Of a stretch of DNA of 36,379 nucleotides, positions 7,284 to 17,262 are shown in pieces. The stretch comes from Thiomonas sp. X19 (GTDB taxonomy: Bacteria; Pseudomonadota; Gammaproteobacteria; Burkholderiales; Burkholderiaceae_C). The translations under genes and the position numbers were made by a program. Position 1 is the stretch's first letter. Each line of letters starts with the position of its first letter. The stretch spans positions 1,730,469 to 1,766,847 of the forward strand of contig NZ_LT605203.1 in assembly GCF_900089495.1 (NCBI RefSeq), read 5' to 3'. Under the pieces are notes generated by a model. That model was not told where the DNA came from. It saw only the letters and a list, made by a program, of their open reading frames with translations, and did not search any database.

Positions 7284-8117
7284 TCAACTGCGCTGCGGGC
7301 TGGCGCCGCAGCCGCCAGCGGTGGTCAAGGATGAGGCCGCCGAGCCCTGGGCCCGCGCGGCATCGCCGCACACCGGGCATTGCGGGTTGCGGGCGATGCG
7401 GATGGTGTGGATGTCCATGTCGAGCGCGTCGATCAGCAGCAGGCGGCCCGCCAGGCTGCGGCCGGCGCCGGCCATGAGCTTGAGCGCCTCGGCGGCTTGC
7501 AGGCTGCCGACGATGCCCACCAGCGGCGCGAACACGCCCATCACGGCGCAGCGCACTTCCTCCACCGGCACATCCGGCGGGAACAGACAGGCGTAGCAGG
7601 GCGCGCGCTCACCGTCAGCGCGCGCACGCGGGTCGAACACGCTCACCTGGCCGTCGAAACGGATGGCCGCACCGCTCACCAGCGGCATGTCGTGACGCAC
7701 GCAGGCCGCGTTGAGCGCATGGCGGGTGGCGAAGTTGTCGCTGCAGTCGATGGCCACCGTGGCCTGCGCGACCAGCGCGCCCAGCAGCGCGGCGTCGGCA
7801 CGGTGCGGCACCATGTCCACCTGTGCCCGAGGGTTGATCTGGAGCATGGCCTCACGCGCCGACTCGACCTTCAACTGACCCACGCGCGCCTCGGTGTGCG
7901 CAATCTGGCGTTGCAGATTGGTGAGGTCGACGACATCGTCGTCCACCAAAGTGATGCGGCCCACCCCGGCGCTGGCCAGATAGAGCGCCACCGGCGAACC
8001 CAGCCCGCCCGCGCCCAGCACCAGAGCATGGCTCGCCGCGATGCGCTCCTGACCTTCGACGCCGATGTCGTCGAGCAGGATGTGGCGGGAGTAGCGCAGC
8101 AATTCGGCATCGTTCAT
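7284..8117 (-). CDS. MoeB/ThiF/HesA-family adenylyltransferase
   Basis: This 277-residue E1-like enzyme has an N-terminal LLRYSRHILLDDIG and an ATP-binding Rossmann motif, VLGAGGLGSPVALYLASAGVG. It also has the Arg of NLQRQI and two zinc-binding Cys pairs, CYAC near residue 176 and CPVC near residue 254. Enzymes of this family adenylate the C-terminal Gly-Gly of MoaD or ThiS for molybdopterin or thiamine sulfur transfer. Without a linked moaD, thiS or thiG, the partner is undecided. The ATG at 8117 is chosen because the family opens with (M)NDAELLRYSR; an upstream in-frame start would add 13 unrelated residues. In related genomes such a gene often follows gpmA-ctpA. Here a divergent exported-protein gene lies between ctpA and this gene. 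Confidence 0.88.
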   Translation of the reverse strand: MNDAELLRYSRHILLDDIGVEGQERIAASHALVLGAGGLGSPVALYLASAGVGRITLVDDDVVDLTNLQRQIAHTEARVGQLKVESAREAMLQINPRAQVDMVPHRADAALLGALVAQATVAIDCSDNFATRHALNAACVRHDMPLVSGAAIRFDGQVSVFDPRARADGERAPCYACLFPPDVPVEEVRCAVMGVFAPLVGIVGSLQAAEALKLMAGAGRSLAGRLLLIDALDMDIHTIRIARNPQCPVCGDAARAQGSAASSLTTAGGCGASPQRS

Positions 8118-8239
8118 GGCATCAAATATAAGCGGCGTGCCCGCTGCGCACACCATCGGCTTGCGTGCAGATCCATGGGCGCCGGCAAGGCAGCGTTACG
8201 CATGGATACATGGACTCGCTTGCCCATCCGACAAATATC

Positions 8240-8258
8240 AATAAGAATGATTCGTATT
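8240..8258 (+). promoter_or_regulatory. Fur box (ferric uptake regulator site)
   Basis: AATAAGAAT-G-ATTCGTATT is a 19-bp inverted repeat with 8 of 9 paired positions, closely resembling Fur boxes of beta-proteobacteria. It ends eight to eleven bases before the start codons of the next gene, and a possible -35 (TTGCCC) lies upstream of it. Iron-Fur would therefore block transcription initiation directly. Regulation is inferred from the motif. Confidence 0.7.
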
Positions 8259-8268
8259 TGGAGAAATG

Positions 8269-9147
8269 ATGCGAATCAAGCGTTGGATCATGGCCACGAC
8301 AGGTTTCGCCGGCATGCTGTTTGGAACGCAGGCGCAAGCTCAACCATGGCCAGTGCAGCCCTGCGATGTGGACGACTACATCACCAAGGCCATCGGCATC
8401 GAGGAGCCCTGGCTGGAAAACGCAGCCTATTGGTTCGCCCAGGCCGACAACAACGGCTCGCCGCGTTCGCTGACACTCTCGCCCGAGTTCGAGGGCAAGT
8501 TCAGCGAGCGTCTCGGCATGGAACTGGGCCTTCCCGCCTACACCGCCAACGAACCTCTCGGGCAAGGGCAGGGCGCCTTCGGCCCCGTGGCGGCGGGCTT
8601 GAAGTTCGCCGCCCTGCACACCTGCAATCTGAGCGAAGGCCGCGTCAGCCTGCTGACTGTGGAGGTGGAAGGCCAGTACTGGGCTCATCCGCGCCCGAGC
8701 GTGCTGCCGGGGGAGGGCAATGCGGTGACGGCCCAGGTGATGTGGGCGCAGCTCTGGTATCCCTGGTTCACGCAGGGGGAGGCGGGCTACACCCGGCGCA
8801 TCGGCTCTCAAGGAAACGCAGGGCCGCCCCAAATTTCCTTGACCCCCACGGGGGGCGGGTCGGCGAGCCGACCGTGGGGGCGCTCAGGAGTCACCAGCGG
8901 CTGGTTCGTCAACGCCAGTCTGGGCCATGCCCTTGGCGCGGCTGATGCCGTGCAGTTGGAAGTCGAAGTGGACAACCAACGCACTCTGGATGACGGACAC
9001 CGCGGGATCGAAGGCAGTGTGATGCCGCAATTCGCCTATCACCTGACGCAGCAGTGGCTGTTGGCCATCGGCGAGCAGGCTGCCATCCAGCAAGGCCAGT
9101 CGCAGCCGCAATGGTCGACTTGGTTGATGGTCGAGCACGATTTCTGA
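8269..9147 (+). CDS. Exported, probably outer-membrane beta-barrel protein under a Fur box
   Basis: The protein has about 292 residues with an N-terminal signal peptide (KRWIMATTGFAGMLFGTQAQAQ, cut after about residue 25). The mature chain is rich in alternating polar and aromatic residues. It has near its end LEVEVDNQRT and WLLAIGEQAAIQ strand-like segments and ends in Phe (VEHDF), as outer-membrane barrels often do. The ATG at 8269 is preferred over 8266 because GGAG lies five bases upstream of it. No known family is recognised. The Fur box suggests expression in iron shortage, perhaps in metal or siderophore handling. About 28 residues near position 180-208 are encoded by an in-frame copy of a dispersed hairpin repeat. 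The gene is divergent from the MoeB-like gene and convergent with ctpA. Confidence 0.75.
   Translation: MRIKRWIMATTGFAGMLFGTQAQAQPWPVQPCDVDDYITKAIGIEEPWLENAAYWFAQADNNGSPRSLTLSPEFEGKFSERLGMELGLPAYTANEPLGQGQGAFGPVAAGLKFAALHTCNLSEGRVSLLTVEVEGQYWAHPRPSVLPGEGNAVTAQVMWAQLWYPWFTQGEAGYTRRIGSQGNAGPPQISLTPTGGGSASRPWGRSGVTSGWFVNASLGHALGAADAVQLEVEVDNQRTLDDGHRGIEGSVMPQFAYHLTQQWLLAIGEQAAIQQGQSQPQWSTWLMVEHDF
8803..8888. repeat. Dispersed hairpin repeat, copy 1, inside a coding region
   Basis: The first 25 bases (GGCTCTCAAGGAAACGCAGG and the next five) are identical to those at 27931-27955, and the remainder is similar in layout. It contains an outer stem CCCCCACGG/CCGTGGGGG and an alternative inner stem GGTCGGC/GCCGACC. 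It is read in frame by the surrounding gene, giving a Gly/Ser/Pro-rich stretch (PPQISLTPTGGGSASRPWGR). Confidence 0.8.
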
Positions 9148-9192
9148 TCCCAGCGCCTGGCATGCCGGCCACGCGAAACGCAACGGCTCGGC

Positions 9193-9249
9193 GCCGCCCC
9201 CGGACGCCAAGGCCCGCAACGGGTGCGGGCCTTGGCGTCCGGGGGCGGC
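9193..9249. terminator. Perfect 26-bp-stem hairpin between convergent genes
   Basis: Bases 9193-9218 pair without mismatch with 9224-9249 around a five-base loop (ACGGG). It lies between the stop codons of the Fur-box gene and ctpA, so it could act as a two-way transcription barrier. No T-run follows on either strand, so it is not a textbook intrinsic terminator and could instead be a repeat. Confidence 0.6.
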
Positions 9250-9281
9250 AGGTCATGCCCTGCGGCTCCTGGAAGCCCTGT

Positions 9282-10799
9282 TCATTTCTTGGCCGGCACC
9301 AAGGAGTTCGCGGGCTTGGACGCAGGGACGGTGGCCGAAGTTGGTGCGGTGGGAGTGGGTCTGGCGGATTTTTCGTCAGCCTTGGCCAGAAGCTTGGTTG
9401 TCACGACGGGCTTGCCCTGCAGTTCGTTCAACGCCTGTTCGAGCTGCCAGTCATCCTTGCTGCCGTACTCGGGCAATTTCGGGAATTTGTTCGGGTCTTT
9501 CTCGATTTCAGCTTCCAGCAAGCGGCGGGCATCCTCCTGCTTGCGCAACTCGTCCTTGATGCCGGTGGAATCGGCCGATTCGACGCCCGTGCCGATCTGG
9601 TTCTTGTAATCCACCTCGCGCATGCGCAGCGCGGCGTAGGGGTCGCCGGTGGGCAGCGGATCGACGAAGTAGTTGGGCGTGATGCCCTTGGCCTGGATGG
9701 ACTCGCCGTTGGGCGTGTAGTAGCGCGCCGTGGTGAGCTTGAGCGCCGTGTCCGGACCCAGCGGCAGCACGGTCTGCACCGAGCCCTTGCCGAAGGTCTG
9801 GGTGCCCATCACCACCGCTCGCTTGTAGTCCTTCAAGGCGCCGGTGACGATCTCCGAGGCCGAGGCCGACCCGCCGTTGACCAAGACGACGAGGGGCAGC
9901 GTTTTGACCGCGGCCGGCAGGCTGGACAGGGGGTTGTCACCGGGGATGCGGGAGTAGTCGCTCGGGGTGTTGCGGTAGCTCACATTGGCTTCGGGAATCT
10001 GGCCGCGGGTGGAGACGATGACGACATCCGGCGGCAGGAACACCGAGGCCACGCCCACGGCGCTTTCCAGCAGGCCGCCGGGGTCGTTGCGCAAGTCGAG
10101 CACCATGCCTTTGAGCTTGGGATCCTGCTTGTAGAACTCGTCGATCTTCTTCATGAAGTCGGCCAGGGTGTCGGACTGGAACTGGGTGATGCGCACCCAG
10201 GCATAGCCGGGAGCGACGATCTTGCCGCGCACGCTCTGCACATGGATTTCCTCGCGCGTGACCGTCACGTTGAAGGTGCGGTTCTCGCTCTTGCGCAGGA
10301 TGGTGAGCACGACCTTGGTGCCGGGCTTGCCACGCATGAGCTTGACCGCCTGGCTCAGCGGCAGGCCCTTCACCGGGGTGTCGTCGATGCGGGTGATGAG
10401 GTCGCCGGCCTGAATGCCGGCACGCGCCGCGGGCGAGCCCTCGATCGGGGAGACCACTTTCACCAGCCCGTCTTCGGCCGAGATTTCAATGCCCACGCCG
10501 ACGAACTTGCCACTGGTGCTTTCGCGGAATTCCTTGAAGTTCTTCTTGTCCAGATATTCCGAATGCGGGTCGAGGTTGTTCACCATGCCGTTGATGGCAT
10601 TTTCGACCAGTTTCTTGCCCTCGACCGGCTCGAAAAAGTCAGCCTTGATCAGGCCGTAAACCGCAGCGAATTGCTGCAGTTCTTCCAGCGGCAGCGGCGA
10701 CACGGCGCTGCGCGCCATGGCCTGCAATTGCAGGGTTGCCAGGGCGCCGGTGAGCACACCGGCCGTGACCCAAGCCGCGATTTTGAATTTGCCAGCCAT
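9282..10799 (-). CDS. ctpA: Carboxy-terminal processing protease, S41 family
   Basis: This is a 505-residue periplasmic serine protease. An N-terminal hydrophobic anchor or signal (residues 5-27) is followed by a helical region and a PDZ domain at about 95-185 (FVGVGIEISAEDG, AGIQAGDLI). The S41 catalytic domain has Ser near 313 in GGSASASEI and Lys near 338 in FGKGSVQ. CtpA-type enzymes cleave C-terminal tails of periplasmic and lipoprotein substrates and trim cell-wall hydrolases. The ATG at 10799 is chosen for its GAGGAAT ribosome-binding site and the signal sequence directly after it. The frame stays open far upstream without coding sense. TATACT at 10823-10828 (minus strand) is a possible -10. 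The C-terminal tail is Pro/Ala/Thr-rich. It lies downstream of gpmA on the same strand, a common pairing in these bacteria. Confidence 0.95.
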   Translation of the reverse strand: MAGKFKIAAWVTAGVLTGALATLQLQAMARSAVSPLPLEELQQFAAVYGLIKADFFEPVEGKKLVENAINGMVNNLDPHSEYLDKKNFKEFRESTSGKFVGVGIEISAEDGLVKVVSPIEGSPAARAGIQAGDLITRIDDTPVKGLPLSQAVKLMRGKPGTKVVLTILRKSENRTFNVTVTREEIHVQSVRGKIVAPGYAWVRITQFQSDTLADFMKKIDEFYKQDPKLKGMVLDLRNDPGGLLESAVGVASVFLPPDVVIVSTRGQIPEANVSYRNTPSDYSRIPGDNPLSSLPAAVKTLPLVVLVNGGSASASEIVTGALKDYKRAVVMGTQTFGKGSVQTVLPLGPDTALKLTTARYYTPNGESIQAKGITPNYFVDPLPTGDPYAALRMREVDYKNQIGTGVESADSTGIKDELRKQEDARRLLEAEIEKDPNKFPKLPEYGSKDDWQLEQALNELQGKPVVTTKLLAKADEKSARPTPTAPTSATVPASKPANSLVPAKK

Positions 10800-10875
10800 G
10801 CGTGATTCCTCGAAGAGGGAACAGTATAGATTCGGGACATCGCCCCCAGGGCGCGCGGGTCTGTTGGGCTGCGGA

Positions 10876-10915
10876 GGAGCCAGCCTGCCGGCCATCTGGC
10901 CGCGTCGCTGGCTCC
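10876..10915. repeat. Nested hairpin between gpmA and ctpA
   Basis: An outer stem GGAGCCAGC (10876-10884)/GCTGGCTCC (10907-10915) encloses CGGCCA/TGGCCG. Imperfect pairing extends further outward on both sides. It lies just downstream of the gpmA stop on the minus strand and upstream of the ctpA promoter candidate. It could end gpmA transcription, although no U-run is visible. Confidence 0.5.
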
Positions 10916-10935
10916 AGCAACCCACGCGAGAGCGA

Positions 10936-11646
10936 TCAGGCTGCGGCGGCAGTTGGGGCGTCGAGGTAGTAGCGGCGCATGGGTTTGAGCGCCGCATCCA
11001 GTTCGTACACCAGCGGCGCGCCGTTGGGGATGTTCAGGCCGACGATGTCGGTGTCGGAAATGCCGTCGAGATGTTTGATGATGGCGCGCATGGAATTGCC
11101 ATGCGACACCGCCAGCACCCGCTTGCCGGCACGGATGGCCGGTGCCAGCGATTCTTCCCACAGCGGCAACACGCGGCGCACCGTGTCTTTCAGGCATTCG
11201 GTCAGCGGCAGGTCTTGGGCATTGACCCGGCTGTAGCGCGGGTCGGCCGCCAGTTCGTGGCGATGCGACTCGTCCATCGGCGGCGGCGGCACGTCGTAGC
11301 TGCGGCGCCAGATGAGCACTTGCTCGTCGCCGTACTTGACGGCGGTTTCAGCCTTGTTCAGGCCCTGCAGCGCACCGTAGTGGCGCTCGTTGAGCCGCCA
11401 GCTATGCACCGTGGGCAGCCACATGCGATCCAACTCGTCCAGCGTCAGCCACAGGGTGCGCACCGCGCGCTTGAGCACCGAGGTGTAGGTGATGTCGAAG
11501 TCCAGCCCATGCGCTTTGAGCAACTGGCCGGCTTGCCTGGCTTCGGCCACGCCCTTGTCGGTCAGGTCCACGTCGACCCAGCCGGTGAAGCGGTTTTCCT
11601 GGTTCCAGGTGGATTCGCCATGGCGAATCAGTACGAGCTTGTGCAT
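10936..11646 (-). CDS. gpmA: 2,3-bisphosphoglycerate-dependent phosphoglycerate mutase
   Basis: This 236-residue enzyme interconverts 3-phosphoglycerate and 2-phosphoglycerate in glycolysis and gluconeogenesis, using a phosphohistidine. The N-terminus is [12 protein letters not shown] with the catalytic His near residue 8. [15 protein letters not shown] and the [13 protein letters not shown] region ([14 protein letters not shown]) follow. The second active-site His is in [13 protein letters not shown] near residue 180. Length is as expected for the dPGM family. The ATG at 11646 starts the protein where the family begins, and the upstream extension of the frame is spurious. It is divergent from the rhodanese gene, with about 230 bases between them. 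Confidence 0.96.
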   Translation of the reverse strand: MHKLVLIRHGESTWNQENRFTGWVDVDLTDKGVAEARQAGQLLKAHGLDFDITYTSVLKRAVRTLWLTLDELDRMWLPTVHSWRLNERHYGALQGLNKAETAVKYGDEQVLIWRRSYDVPPPPMDESHRHELAADPRYSRVNAQDLPLTECLKDTVRRVLPLWEESLAPAIRAGKRVLAVSHGNSMRAIIKHLDGISDTDIVGLNIPNGAPLVYELDAALKPMRRYYLDAPTAAAA

Positions 11647-11875
11647 GGTGGGGCGTCGATTGCGCTTGGGAGTGGGGTTCAACAGTTGAATCGAACCCTT
11701 ATCGTAGTGGAGCCTGATAACACGATCATGATGCCAACCTGCCGTTGCAGGGGTGCGACGGACCCGCGCCGAGGGCCGTAATAACCCTGCGCATTCAATC
11801 GCTTGCGGGCGCAGCAATATTCATTCCGGCTGATGTTCCTAAAATTGCGGCTTCATCCGATTGGGAGTTGGCATT

Positions 11876-12283
11876 TTGAAGTTCGTCATGGAAAACCTGT
11901 CACTCATCGCCATTGCCCTGGTTTCCGGCGGCATGTTGCTGTGGACCACCTTTTCGGGCAGTGGTGGCGGTGGCGTGACTGCCGCCGAGGCTGTGCGCCT
12001 GGTCAACCGCGAGAAAGGTGTCTTGATTGATGTCTGCGAGCCGCAGGAGCATGCGGCCGGCCACAGCGTCGGTTCGCGCAACGTGCCGCTTGGCCAGCTC
12101 GAACAGCGCTTGTCCGACCTGCCCAAGAACAAGGAAACCCCGGTTTTGCTGATGTGCCAGAGCGGCACGCGTGCCAGTCGCGCTGCCAACACCCTGCGCA
12201 AGCTGGGCTATACCCGTGCCACGGCGGTTGCTGGCGGCCTGCGTGCCTGGCGTGACGCTGGCTTGCCGGTGGAAAAAGGCTGA
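11876..12283 (+). CDS. Membrane-anchored rhodanese-like sulfurtransferase
   Basis: The protein has about 135 residues. An N-terminal membrane segment (IAIALVSGGMLLW, about residues 11-23) is followed by one rhodanese domain. The catalytic loop is CQSGTRASRA, with the active Cys near residue 91; DVCEPQEHAAGHSVGSRNVPLGQL is the family's first conserved block. Rhodaneses carry a persulfide sulfur for transfer. The TTG at 11876 is chosen because GGGAG lies eight bases upstream, and homologues begin with a (V/L)KF motif; the ATG at 11888 is the alternative. It precedes grxC and secB, a conserved run in beta-proteobacteria that points to thiol chemistry near the membrane. A TAAAAT -10-like hexamer lies at 11840-11845. 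Confidence 0.9.
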   Translation: MKFVMENLSLIAIALVSGGMLLWTTFSGSGGGGVTAAEAVRLVNREKGVLIDVCEPQEHAAGHSVGSRNVPLGQLEQRLSDLPKNKETPVLLMCQSGTRASRAANTLRKLGYTRATAVAGGLRAWRDAGLPVEKG

Positions 12284-12446
12284 GTTCGCGTTGATTCGGG
12301 GCTGCTTCAGCGCGGGCCGGGGCGCGCTTCGCTGCCCTATCGTTGTTGTTGTTGTCGATCGCGAACGCCATCCTGTTTGTTGGGGTTGCGCCGCGTCCTG
12401 GCCTGGGCTCGTCGGTGGATGACTCGGCCAAGTTTCTGGAGTTTTC

Positions 12447-12710
12447 ATGTCTCAGGTTCGCATGTACACCACCGCGGTGTGCCCCTACTGCGTTCGCGCC
12501 AAAGCCTTGTTGCTCAAGCGCGGCGTGCAGCATATCGAGGAAATCCGGGTCGATCTCGACCACCAGGCCCGTCTGCACATGATGGAGAGCACCGGCCGGC
12601 GCACCGTGCCGCAAATCTTCATTGGCCAGACCCATGTGGGCGGCTACGACGACCTGTACGCGCTCGATACCCGCGGAGGGTTGGCGGCGCTGCTGCAAGC
12701 CGTGGGCTGA
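12447..12710 (+). CDS. grxC: Glutaredoxin 3
   Basis: This is an 87-residue thioredoxin-fold protein with the dithiol active site CPYC at residues 12-15. The cis-Pro motif TVPQIFIG is near residue 58, and the glutathione-binding GGYDDLYAL is near residue 71. It reduces disulfides and glutathione-mixed disulfides with glutathione as electron donor in the cytoplasm. It lies 160 bases after the rhodanese gene and 115 bases before secB on the same strand. The ATG at 12447 is at the usual family start. Confidence 0.95.
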   Translation: MSQVRMYTTAVCPYCVRAKALLLKRGVQHIEEIRVDLDHQARLHMMESTGRRTVPQIFIGQTHVGGYDDLYALDTRGGLAALLQAVG

Positions 12711-12748
12711 TGCGGCTCGCTTCGGCTCAAGCGTGAGCGGGCGGCTCC

Positions 12749-12754
12749 TACAAT
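12749..12754 (+). promoter_or_regulatory. Possible -10 element for secB
   Basis: TACAAT followed by G is a common -10 form in these GC-rich genomes. It sits about 70 bases before the secB start. The -35 at 17 bases spacing (CTCAAG) is weak. Confidence 0.35.
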
Positions 12755-12825
12755 GCCGGATTCCTGTTTCCGTCCTTGCTTTCATCCGCCCATTGAGGCG
12801 GGCCCACCCTCTGGAGCCTTTTTGC

Positions 12826-13326
12826 ATGAGCACCCCCTCGAATAACGCGGTTGCCGATCAGTCGCCGGTCTTCATGTTGCAGCGCTGCTACCTCAAAGAC
12901 CTGTCGCTGGAGCAGCCCAATGCGCCGAAAATCCTGCTGGAGCAGGCCCAGCCGACGGTGGATGTGCAGATGAACGTGGAATCGCAGGCCGTGGTCGAGG
13001 GCATTTTCGAAGTGGCCATCACCGCGACCATCACCGCCCGCGTCAACGACCAGACCCTGTTCCTGGTCGAGGGCAAGCAGGCCGGTATTTTCGAGCTGCG
13101 CAACATCCCGCAGGAACACGCCGACTTGTTGCTGGGCATCGCCTGCCCGCAAACGGTTTACCCCTACCTGCGCGCCAACCTGGCCGACACCATCACCCGC
13201 GCCGGTTTTCCGCCGGTGCACCTGGCCGAAATCAACTTCCAGGCGATGTACGAAAGCCAGCAAGCCCAGCAAGCCGGCCAGGCCCCGAGCGGCCTGATCG
13301 CGCCCGACGGCTCGGCGCTGAACTGA
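12826..13326 (+). CDS. secB: Protein-export chaperone SecB
   Basis: This 166-residue protein is a homotetrameric cytosolic chaperone that holds preproteins unfolded and delivers them to SecA. Family blocks are visible: [19 protein letters not shown] near the N-terminus, then [15 protein letters not shown], then the C-terminal [16 protein letters not shown] that forms the SecA-contact and tetramer region. An Ala/Gln-rich tail follows. The ATG at 12826 starts just before the ordered region; the longer frame upstream covers the grxC gene and is not coding. Pairing with grxC and gpsA is conserved in proteobacteria. Confidence 0.96.
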   Translation: MSTPSNNAVADQSPVFMLQRCYLKDLSLEQPNAPKILLEQAQPTVDVQMNVESQAVVEGIFEVAITATITARVNDQTLFLVEGKQAGIFELRNIPQEHADLLLGIACPQTVYPYLRANLADTITRAGFPPVHLAEINFQAMYESQQAQQAGQAPSGLIAPDGSALN

Positions 13327-13437
13327 GCCTCGTCGCCTTTTCGAATCGCCTGGCAGGCGTTGCTGCCACGGTGTCTGCCATGATCGGCCCAGCGTTTTCC
13401 GGGGCTCGCTGACCCGCCCGGTCCCGGCCCGTCCTGC

Positions 13438-14547
13438 ATGCGTATGAACATCACCATTCTCGGTGCCGGCGCCTGGGGCACAGCCCTGGCCTGCCACGCG
13501 GCAAGTCGCCATGTCGTGCAACTCTGGGGGCGCGACGCGGTGCTGATGCAAGGCTTGCGCACGCGCGGCGAGAACACCCGCTATCTGCCCGGTATCGCCT
13601 TGCCCGAGACGCTGGGCCTCACGTCCGACCTGGGGGCAGCCTTGGCGCATGCCGGCGCTCCAGGAGGTTCAGGGCTGTTGGTGCTGGCCACGCCGGTGGC
13701 CGGCTTGCGCAGCGTGGCGCAGGCCATGCGCGAGCATGCGCAGGCAAACGCCGCAGCCGTGCATCCGGTTGCGGGCGGCGTCGAACAGGTGTTGATCCTG
13801 GCCAAGGGCTTCGAGCGGGGCAGCGGCCTGCTGCCCCATGCGGTGCTGGAGCAGATGTTCGCAGGCTGGGCGGGCCGGCCGGCCATTGGCGTGCTCTCCG
13901 GCCCGAGCTTCGCCCAGGAAGTGGCGCGCGGCCTGCCGGTGGCGCTTACCGTTGCCAGCGCCGATGCCGGTCTCATGCACCATGCCGTGCAGGCCCTGCA
14001 TGGTGGTGGCATGCGCATTTACGCCAGCGGCGACTTGATCGGCGTGGAAGTGGGTGGGGCGGTGAAGAACGTGCTGGCCATCGCCTGCGGCGTGAGCGAC
14101 GGCCTGGGCCAGGGGCACAACGCCCGCGCCGCGCTCATCACCCGTGGCCTGGCAGAAATGTCCCGCCTGGGTCTGGCACTGGGAGCGCAGATGGAAACCT
14201 TCATGGGCCTGAGCGGCCTGGGTGACCTGGTGCTCACCTGCACCGGGGAGTTGTCGCGCAACCGTCGTGTCGGACTGCAATTGGCGGCGGGCAAGACGCT
14301 GGACAGAATCGTGGCCGAACTCGGGCATGTCGCCGAAGGCGTGCCCACCGCGCAAACCGTGCTGGAGCTGGCACACAGCCGAGGTGTGGCCATGCCCATC
14401 ACCGCGGCCGTGGCCGATTTGCTCGGTGGGCGCTGCAGCGCGACGGATGCGCTGCGCACCCTGCTGGCGCGCGAGCCGCAGCCCGAGGCTGGGGCCACGT
14501 CTGCGCCCACGGTCGAGATGCCGACCAAGCCCGGAGCGCAGGCGTGA
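13438..14547 (+). CDS. gpsA: NAD(P)-dependent glycerol-3-phosphate dehydrogenase
   Basis: This 369-residue enzyme makes sn-glycerol-3-phosphate from dihydroxyacetone phosphate for phospholipid synthesis. The NAD(P)-binding motif is [14 protein letters not shown] at the N-terminus, with [11 protein letters not shown] near residue 158. The catalytic Lys is in [14 protein letters not shown] near residue 207, and the substrate-binding segment [14 protein letters not shown] is near 257. It is somewhat longer than the usual 330-340 residues because of an extra Ala/Gly-rich loop near residues 65-75 and 100-115 and a C-terminal tail. ATG at 13438 and ATG at 13444 are both possible starts. The stop overlaps the GTG of pth, so the two are translationally coupled. 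Confidence 0.95.
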   Translation: MRMNITILGAGAWGTALACHAASRHVVQLWGRDAVLMQGLRTRGENTRYLPGIALPETLGLTSDLGAALAHAGAPGGSGLLVLATPVAGLRSVAQAMREHAQANAAAVHPVAGGVEQVLILAKGFERGSGLLPHAVLEQMFAGWAGRPAIGVLSGPSFAQEVARGLPVALTVASADAGLMHHAVQALHGGGMRIYASGDLIGVEVGGAVKNVLAIACGVSDGLGQGHNARAALITRGLAEMSRLGLALGAQMETFMGLSGLGDLVLTCTGELSRNRRVGLQLAAGKTLDRIVAELGHVAEGVPTAQTVLELAHSRGVAMPITAAVADLLGGRCSATDALRTLLAREPQPEAGATSAPTVEMPTKPGAQA

Positions 14548-15173
14548 TCCGGCTCATCGTTGGCCTTGGCAACCCCGGGCCGGAACATGCGCAGCAGCGT
14601 CACAACGCCGGCTTCTGGTGGCTCGATCAGATCGTGCAGCGCGAGGGTCTGAGCCTGCGGGCGGAGCGCGGTTTTTTCGGCGACATCGCCCGCCTGCGCG
14701 GCCCGGAAGGCGACGTCTGGCTGCTGGAGCCGACCACCTATATGAACCGCTCGGGCCACGCCGTTGCCGCCATGGCGCGGTTCTACAAAATTCCGCCCGA
14801 GGACATTCTGGTGGCGCACGACGAACTCGACTTGCCGCCGGGGCAGATCAAGCTCAAGCTGGCTGGCGGCCATGCCGGGCACAACGGCTTGCGCGACATC
14901 GCCGCGCAGCTCGGCACGCCGCAGTTCTGGCGCTTGCGCATCGGTATTGGCCATCCGGGCGACCGCTCCGAGGTCATCGGCTTCGTCCTGGGCCGGCCGC
15001 CGCGCAGCGAGCTCGATCGCATCGAACAGACCCTGCAGCGCGGCCTGGACGAACTGCCGCGGCTTTTGCGCGGCGAATTCGAGGCGGCGATGATGCACCT
15101 GCATCGCGGCAATGCGCCACCGCCTGGGCCGAGTCCAGTGCCACCGAAGGGCGCAAACAAGGAGTTGTCATGA
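14544..15173 (+). CDS. pth: Peptidyl-tRNA hydrolase
   Basis: This 209-residue enzyme releases peptides from prematurely dissociated peptidyl-tRNA and recycles the tRNA. The family signature is [21 protein letters not shown], with the catalytic His in RHNAG near residue 20. The other conserved blocks are TYMNRSG near 71, [11 protein letters not shown] near 93, and [12 protein letters not shown] near 111. The GTG start overlaps the gpsA stop. The last 20 or so residues are Pro-rich and non-conserved. The stop overlaps the next gene's ATG (ATGA). In many other beta-proteobacteria pth sits with the 50S protein L25 gene; here it follows gpsA. Confidence 0.95.
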   Translation: MIRLIVGLGNPGPEHAQQRHNAGFWWLDQIVQREGLSLRAERGFFGDIARLRGPEGDVWLLEPTTYMNRSGHAVAAMARFYKIPPEDILVAHDELDLPPGQIKLKLAGGHAGHNGLRDIAAQLGTPQFWRLRIGIGHPGDRSEVIGFVLGRPPRSELDRIEQTLQRGLDELPRLLRGEFEAAMMHLHRGNAPPPGPSPVPPKGANKELS

Positions 15174-15586
15174 TGATCATCACCGGCTTTCACCTGGCTC
15201 GTATGGCGCTGTTGCTGCCGCTCTTCGCCTGGATGCTGCAGCAGGGTGGCGCGGCCTTCGCGCAGTCGGTGTATCGCTGCGGCAGCACCTATTCCCATGC
15301 CCCGTGTCCCCAGGGCAAGCCAGTCGATGTGGCCGACCCGCGCGAGCCCGCCCAAGTCGAGCAGGCACGCGCCCAGACCGCGCGCGACCAGCGTCTTGCC
15401 GACCAACTCCACCGTGAAAACGCCGAACGTGAAGCGGCGCGGCGCAAGGCCTTGAAGCAGGAAGCCCTGCAGGCTCGCAAACACGCGCTTGCCCAGCATC
15501 GTGCCTGGCTCCGGCAGGAGCGCGCTCGCAAGGCGGCGCGCAAACACGACACGCGCAAGGCGGTGAGCGGCATTTCCGCGTCCTGA
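15170..15586 (+). CDS. Exported DUF4124-type protein with charged coiled-coil tail
   Basis: This is a 138-residue protein. A hydrophobic signal at residues 8-30 ([21 protein letters not shown]) is followed by a short domain with the [25 protein letters not shown] pattern: Tyr-Arg-Cys, then a Pro-Cys pair. That pattern is typical of DUF4124-like periplasmic proteins. From residue 60 on it is a highly charged Ala/Arg/Gln/Lys helix, probably a coiled coil. The function of this family is unknown. GGAG five bases before the ATG and the ATGA overlap with pth support the start. It is convergent with yfhL. Confidence 0.85.
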   Translation: MMIITGFHLARMALLLPLFAWMLQQGGAAFAQSVYRCGSTYSHAPCPQGKPVDVADPREPAQVEQARAQTARDQRLADQLHRENAEREAARRKALKQEALQARKHALAQHRAWLRQERARKAARKHDTRKAVSGISAS

Positions 15587-15641
15587 GGCGTCAAATCGGC
15601 AGCTGAAAGCGAGTTTGCGCCGCCATGGCCGCAAGTTCGGG

Positions 15642-17117
<1,476 letters not shown>

Positions 17118-17214
17118 GGCGGTGTGTCCGAACAAAGGTTGGCGCCGGGGAGCATAGCCGCATGCGCTCGGGGTTGGCACGGGCTGACGGTGGCAGGCGA
17201 CAATAAGGCCCACC

Positions 17215-17240
17215 GCATGCGCCCGCATGCGGGCGCATGC
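17215..17240. repeat. Perfect 26-bp palindrome upstream of ftsY
   Basis: Three GCATGC units joined by GCCC and GGGC blocks form a sequence identical to its own reverse complement. It lies between rsmD and ftsY, 22 bases before the ftsY start, so it is probably in the leader mRNA. It could be a protein-binding site or an mRNA hairpin. Confidence 0.7.
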
Positions 17241-17262
17241 CACCACCGAACCTTCTTCGTCC

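Noticed and set aside
9054..10805. Long plus-strand frame opposite ctpA
   Set aside because: It is the antisense shadow of the protease gene; its composition reflects reverse-complement codon bias only.
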